In this document: piece after piece, positions 37,587 through 40,929 of the stretch
How positions within the stretch are numbered: position 1 is the stretch's first letter
Layout of the letters: every line of letters begins with the position of its first letter
Source: Mesorhizobium alhagi CCNWXJ12-2
Lineage (GTDB): Bacteria > Pseudomonadota > Alphaproteobacteria > Rhizobiales > Rhizobiaceae
DNA length: 40,929 nucleotides
Direction of reading: 5' to 3'
NCBI RefSeq assembly: GCF_000236565.1
Contig: NZ_AHAM01000162.1
Coordinates: 1 to 40,929, forward strand
The notes under the pieces: generated by a model
Database searches by the model: none
What the model was told of the DNA's origin: nothing
The model's input: only the letters and a program-made list of their open reading frames with translations
Made by a program: the position numbers and the translations under genes

Positions 37587-37684
37587 GGCCCGTCTCCCGG
37601 AAATTTTGCAATGCCGGCAACGGCCTACCGCTTTGCACAATAGGCTTCAAGCAGAGATTGGGTGCTCTCCCGATGCAAATCGGT

Positions 37685-38449
37685 TCAAAGCAGCGAACGC
37701 TGCGTTCGCGCGAGCCGGAGCGCTTCCTGTGGCTTGGAAAAATGCCTCTGTAGGTGGGGGAGCAAGCCGCCTTGCCACGCGGCGGAATTGGCCAGCGCGG
37801 CTTCGTGCCGGGCATGCGCTGCGGGATCGACAAAGCGGAAGAACGCGACGAAGACATTTTCGTCGGGCCGGACCGGCAGGCGCGGAAAGCTGTTTTCGGC
37901 ATGCTCGGTGACGAAGGCGGCGAGGGGCGGCGCGCCGAGATCGGCGAGCAACGGCGCTGCCTCATTCCGGAAAAGCTCCACGAAATCGGCTTCTCCGGCA
38001 GGTTCGACGTGAAAGATCCTCGCCGTGACGATCGCGCCCGCCGGGTTGCGCTTGCCGCGCTCGGCGCCTGCAAGCTTGAAAGCTGAACCCGGCCAGGCCG
38101 GCCCAAGCAGCAGCACGTCGTCGGACGAGATCATCGTCGCGTTGGCGGCGTCCTTGTGCTCGGCCCAGACCGGCCCGCCGTAAAAGGCGCTCAGCGACGC
38201 CCGCCGCGATTCCATGTCGTCGAAGCCGCGCAGCCAGACGAACCGGTCGGGACGGTCGAGGTCGCGGAACTGGCCGATGACCTTCATGCCGGTCTCTTCC
38301 TGCGGTTCGACGAGATGGTTGTCGAAGACATCGATCAGCGCATCGCGCCTGCCGGGATGAAGCGTATACTGGCGCAGTTCGACAACCGGTGAGAAGGTGG
38401 CTCGTGACCCTGCCGCTGATGCGATGTCATCCTGTGCTTGCTCGTACAA
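37685..38449 (-). CDS. NIPSNAP-family protein
   Basis: This 254-residue soluble protein is a tandem of two ferredoxin-like NIPSNAP domains. The first has VVELRQYTLHPGRRDALIDVFDNHLVEPQEETGMKVIGQF followed by RFVWLRGFDDMESRRASLSAFYGG. The second has RIFHVEPAGEADFVELFRNEAAPLL followed by NVFVAFFRFVDPAAHARHEAAL. No enzyme activity is established for the family. The start is a TTG at 38449, chosen because TTTGGAGGAAGCG gives a perfect ribosome-binding site 7 nt upstream. It is divergent from a TetR regulator whose operator lies between them, so TetR probably controls it. Confidence 0.85.
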   Translation of the reverse strand: MYEQAQDDIASAAGSRATFSPVVELRQYTLHPGRRDALIDVFDNHLVEPQEETGMKVIGQFRDLDRPDRFVWLRGFDDMESRRASLSAFYGGPVWAEHKDAANATMISSDDVLLLGPAWPGSAFKLAGAERGKRNPAGAIVTARIFHVEPAGEADFVELFRNEAAPLLADLGAPPLAAFVTEHAENSFPRLPVRPDENVFVAFFRFVDPAAHARHEAALANSAAWQGGLLPHLQRHFSKPQEALRLARTQRSLL

Positions 38450-38479
38450 AACGCTTCCTCCAAAAACAGGTCAATCGTC

Positions 38480-38492
38480 CTGTTAATAACAG
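38480..38492. promoter_or_regulatory. Candidate TetR operator
   Basis: CTGTTA-A-TAACAG is a perfect inverted repeat in the 94-nt divergent gap between the NIPSNAP and TetR genes. On its right, TTGCCC (38498-38503), a 16-nt spacer and TATTTT (38520-38525) could be the TetR promoter. Binding here would control both genes. Confidence 0.65.
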
Positions 38493-38543
38493 ACCGGTTG
38501 CCCGGTTTTGTCAATGTGCTATTTTGCCGTGGAGGAGCACATC

Positions 38544-39161
38544 ATGGCCGAAACGCGAGAGCCCGTGCGCAAGCGGACCAACGACCCCGAAGGCATGCGT
38601 CAGAGAATTCTTGACGTAGCCGAGTTGGCCTTCCAGGAGCGGGGGTATCATGCCACCAGCCTGGGCGACCTGATGCAGGCGGCGGGGGTGACGGGCGGTG
38701 CGCTGCATCATCATTTCGCGACCAAGAAGGCGCTCGGCATGGCGGTGATCGCCGAACGGGTGGCGGCCTCGGTGGAGGAAACCTGGCTGAGGCGGATCGA
38801 AGAAGCCCCGTCCGCGCGCGCGGGCGTTGCCCAGGTTTTTGCGGCGGTGGCCGATGAACTGGAGCGTCAAGGCTTCGTGCGCGGCTGTCCGCTCAACAAT
38901 CTGGCGCATGAGCTGTCGCTCGCAGACGACGATTTCCGAATGGTGCTTGCCGGCATTTTCGAAGCGTGGCGGGCGGCGATCGCCGACAGGATGCGGCTCG
39001 ACCAGGAGGCTGGAACCGAAGAGGGCGTCGACCCGGACCGCTTCGCCGCGCTAACTGTCGCGACCTATTCGGGGGCGATGTCGATGGCCAAGACCGAGCA
39101 GGACGCCGCGATGCTGAAGGTCTGCGCCGAAGCCTTGGCCGCGGGGCAGGGGAAGCGCTGA
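38544..39161 (+). CDS. TetR-family transcriptional regulator
   Basis: This 205-residue repressor has an N-terminal HTH (residues ~17-64): MRQRILDVAELAFQERGYHATSLGDLMQAAGVTGGALHHHFATKKAL. The C-terminal helical ligand-binding domain resembles those regulators that end with a TetR_C_11/16-like domain (PLNNLAHELSLADDDFR). The start at 38544 is chosen by GAGGAG; an in-frame ATG at 38508 is upstream. It is divergent from NIPSNAP with a palindromic operator between them. The ligand is unknown. Confidence 0.9.
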   Translation: MAETREPVRKRTNDPEGMRQRILDVAELAFQERGYHATSLGDLMQAAGVTGGALHHHFATKKALGMAVIAERVAASVEETWLRRIEEAPSARAGVAQVFAAVADELERQGFVRGCPLNNLAHELSLADDDFRMVLAGIFEAWRAAIADRMRLDQEAGTEEGVDPDRFAALTVATYSGAMSMAKTEQDAAMLKVCAEALAAGQGKR

Positions 39162-39187
39162 ACACCTGCCGGAAACCAAACCGCTCC

Positions 39188-39964
39188 TCAGACAAATCCC
39201 AGTTGTTGGGCGGTCTGGAAGAGAGCGAGCAGCATGATCAGGAAGCCGACGAGGCGCAGAAGTGTCTGCTCGCGGATCGCCTTGACCATGAATCCGGCAA
39301 GCGGCGCGGCGACTATGCCGCCCACGATCAGCCCGGCCACCGAACTGGCATGCGTCGACAGCGCCCCGGCTTCCTGCCAATGACCGGTGACGAGCGCAGC
39401 GATGAAGGTAATGGACACCGCGAGCGTGATCAGGAACTCGGCGGCGTTGACGGTGCCGATCACGTAGCGGGGCGGCGCGCCGGCGCCGAGCAAGCCGGTC
39501 ACGACCATCGGACCCCATCCGCCGCCGCCGGCCGCGTCGAGGAAACCGCCGGCAGCGCCCAGCGGAGCCACCAGGCGGGTAGGAACCGGATTGCTGGGGA
39601 TCTTGCGGAACGACCGGAGGAACAGCCAGAGCCCGATCACGGCGAGATACGTCGTGACATAGGGTTTCACCATGTCGCCGTCGAAGGAGGTTAGCACGAA
39701 GGCGCCGAGGCAGCCGCCGAGAATGCCGAACGGTGCAAGCCGCCAGAACAGCTTCCAGTCGATATTGCGGTGGTAGTGGTGCGCCGTGCCGGATGCGGCC
39801 GTGGTGAACACTTCCGCCGCATGCACCGCGGCCGAAGCTTGAGCAGGCGGGACGCCGAAGGAGAGCAGAACCGTGGAGGAGATCGCGCCATAGGCCATGC
39901 CGAGCGCGCCGTCGACCGCCTGGGCGAGAAAGCCGACTATGGCGAACAGAATGAATTCAGTCAT
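39188..39964 (-). CDS. TSUP (TauE/SafE) family permease
   Basis: This 258-residue inner-membrane protein has about eight hydrophobic helices in two repeated halves, with the family motifs FLAQAVDGALGMAYG at the N-terminus and LGAAGGFLDAAGGGGWGPM in the second half. Members export or import organosulfur anions, sulfite or thiosulfate; the substrate here is unknown. The start MTEFI at 39964 is preferred over a long upstream frame of no family similarity. The ribosome-binding site is weak (GGCGGACACC). It is convergent with the TetR gene (26 nt apart), so it is a separate unit. Confidence 0.9.
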   Translation of the reverse strand: MTEFILFAIVGFLAQAVDGALGMAYGAISSTVLLSFGVPPAQASAAVHAAEVFTTAASGTAHHYHRNIDWKLFWRLAPFGILGGCLGAFVLTSFDGDMVKPYVTTYLAVIGLWLFLRSFRKIPSNPVPTRLVAPLGAAGGFLDAAGGGGWGPMVVTGLLGAGAPPRYVIGTVNAAEFLITLAVSITFIAALVTGHWQEAGALSTHASSVAGLIVGGIVAAPLAGFMVKAIREQTLLRLVGFLIMLLALFQTAQQLGFV

Positions 39965-40206
39965 TGGTGTCCGCCGTGAAGTGCGCCGTATGCAGGCTTG
40001 TGGATCGAGGCTGCTCTTCCGCATTGTAGAGCATGCCGGCCCCCCTGCGGGCAAAGCACGATATTCCAGAGACGGCGGCCGGCTTGGCGGAAAATATCGT
40101 GACGCCGTGCAAATTTTGAAAAGCGAATCCTCAAGCCCCAATGGCCGCTTCGCCGGATGGTGCGGGATACTCCATGCGCCATCGGTTGTCTTTGCCACAT
40201 GCAAAA

Positions 40207-40246
40207 GCGCCCCTCACAGCTTTTAGGTGTGGGGGGCGCCTTTTTG
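40207..40246 (+). terminator. Strong intrinsic terminator with no obvious gene
   Basis: A 12-bp stem (GCGCCCCTCACA with TGTGGGGGGCGC, one G-T pair) and a 9-nt loop are followed by CTTTTTG on the plus strand. On the minus strand the same stem is followed by only four T residues, so the plus direction is favoured. Confidence 0.85.
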
Positions 40247-40372
40247 TCAAATTCGTTTCTTCGGATTTCTCCTCCGAAACTCCTTTGACATCGCGCCAAC
40301 GCCGATGGCGGCCGTTGGTTCCAAAAATTTCGCGAGCGCCGAACTTTTTTCCGACCGGGTTCGCCGCAAAGG

Positions 40373-40399
40373 AAAAAGGGCGGCATCGCTGCCGCCCTT
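40373..40399 (-). terminator. Intrinsic terminator of the second groEL
   Basis: The stem GGGCGGC/GCCGCCC with a 6-nt loop is followed on the minus strand by TTTTTCC. It starts about 28 nt past the groEL stop and clearly ends that transcript. Confidence 0.9.
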
Positions 40400-40424
40400 C
40401 CGGGATTGTTGAGATGCGTGGACC

Positions 40425-40929
40425 TTAGAAATCCATGCCGCCCATGCCGCCCATGCCACCGCCGGGCATACCGCCCGGCATGCCGCCAGCGGACTCCTTC
40501 TTCGGAGACTCGGCGATCATGGCTTCGGTGGTGACCAGGAGGCCGGCGACCGAGGCCGCGTCTTGGAGAGCCGTGCGCACGACCTTCATCGGATCGACGA
40601 TGCCCATGGCGATCATGTCGCCATACTCACCGGTCTGGGCGTTGAAGCCGAAGGTCACGCCCTTGTTGTCGAGGATCTTGCCGGCGACGATCGATGCTTC
40701 CGCACCGGCGTTGGCGGCGATCTGACGGGCCGGAGCCTGCAGTGCGCGGCGCACGATATTGATGCCGGCCTGCTGGTCCGAGTTCACGCCGGTCGCCTTG
40801 ATGGCCAGCGAAGCGCGCAGCAGAGCGACGCCGCCGCCGGCCACGATGCCTTCTTCAACGGCTGCACGCGTGGCGTTCAGCGCATCGTCGACGCGGTCCT
40901 TCTTTTCCTTGACTTCGACTTCGGTCGCA
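40425..40929 (-). CDS. groEL: Second chaperonin GroEL, C-terminal part (5' end beyond window)
   Basis: The last ~168 residues of a GroEL paralogue run off the right edge. Visible conserved parts are [30 protein letters not shown], the [14 protein letters not shown] equatorial segment, [25 protein letters not shown], and the classical Gly-Met tail ([20 protein letters not shown]). It clearly differs from the complete GroEL at 9345-10976, for example in its linker and in its long GGM tail, so this is an independent locus ~30 kb away. A groES partner upstream is likely but lies outside the window. Confidence 0.97.
   Translation of the reverse strand, partial: ATEVEVKEKKDRVDDALNATRAAVEEGIVAGGGVALLRASLAIKATGVNSDQQAGINIVRRALQAPARQIAANAGAEASIVAGKILDNKGVTFGFNAQTGEYGDMIAMGIVDPMKVVRTALQDAASVAGLLVTTEAMIAESPKKESAGGMPGGMPGGGMGGMGGMDF

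Larger units (their letters stand above)
39965..40424 (+). ncRNA. Gene-free stretch with an orphan plus-strand terminator; candidate small RNA
   Basis: There is no credible coding gene in this 460-nt stretch. A strong plus-strand intrinsic terminator at 40207-40246 has no upstream plus-strand gene to serve, as the flanking genes are both on the minus strand. This suggests a plus-strand small RNA of perhaps 100-200 nt ending near 40246. The promoter is not identified. The alternative is a second, minus-strand terminator behind groEL. Confidence is low. Confidence 0.35.

Overview
The window looks like a chromosomal segment of a high-GC alphaproteobacterium of the order Hyphomicrobiales (Rhizobiales), most like Mesorhizobium or a close relative. 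The main clues are an aapJQMP general amino-acid ABC operon beside a metC-type gene, two separate groEL genes (one groESL pair with a CIRCE element), homologues of the mitochondrial complex I accessory subunits NDUFS4 and NDUFS6, a candidate EcfG-type stress promoter, and an ArsR/ArsO/ArsK-like arsenic cassette. Genus assignment is an inference from gene content, not from a search.

Layout. Positions 1-6080 are accessory DNA: the end of an IS5-family transposase gene, a small 4-fold beta-flower/collagen-like gene, an orphan UvrD-like helicase, two small secreted proteins, an unknown AT-richer gene and an orphan antitoxin-like HTH gene. The last two lie between two ~200-bp direct repeats whose ~78-bp cores are inverted relative to each other. 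The region stops at the 3' end of tRNA-Arg(TCT), a classic island boundary. Positions 6081-6620 hold tRNA-Arg, an NDUFS4-like gene and tRNA-Pro(TGG), all on the minus strand.

Positions 6.9-14.8 kb carry a cytoplasmic GH43 beta-xylosidase, a class III cyclase fused to a YHS domain, groES-groEL under a CIRCE element, and an arsR-arsO-arsK-like operon with a striking promoter/operator. Positions 14.8-22.6 kb carry a translationally coupled two-gene phosphorelay module. Its first gene encodes a soluble 1916-residue hybrid kinase with a long array of 92-residue HAMP repeats, very like the fungal Nik1/Os-1 group III kinases. Its second gene encodes a REC-PAS-HK-REC protein.

Positions 22.9-23.8 kb hold a winged-helix-like protein and two tiny membrane proteins in a row. 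Then come metC (minus) divergent from aapJQMP (plus), a zf-CHCC/NDUFS6-like gene followed by an FAD monooxygenase (minus), and the overlapping pair ppk-ppx for polyphosphate synthesis and degradation. Two tandem DoxX paralogues, fumC, a NIPSNAP protein divergent from a TetR regulator, a TSUP-family permease, and the 3' part of a second groEL complete the window.

The points most worth following are the Nik1-like poly-HAMP kinase with its possible general-stress promoter, the repeat pair with inverted cores at the tRNA-Arg boundary, the beta-flower/collagen gene beside the orphan helicase, the near-leaderless arsR with a 12-bp inverted repeat spanning its promoter, and an orphan plus-strand terminator near 40.2 kb that suggests an sRNA.
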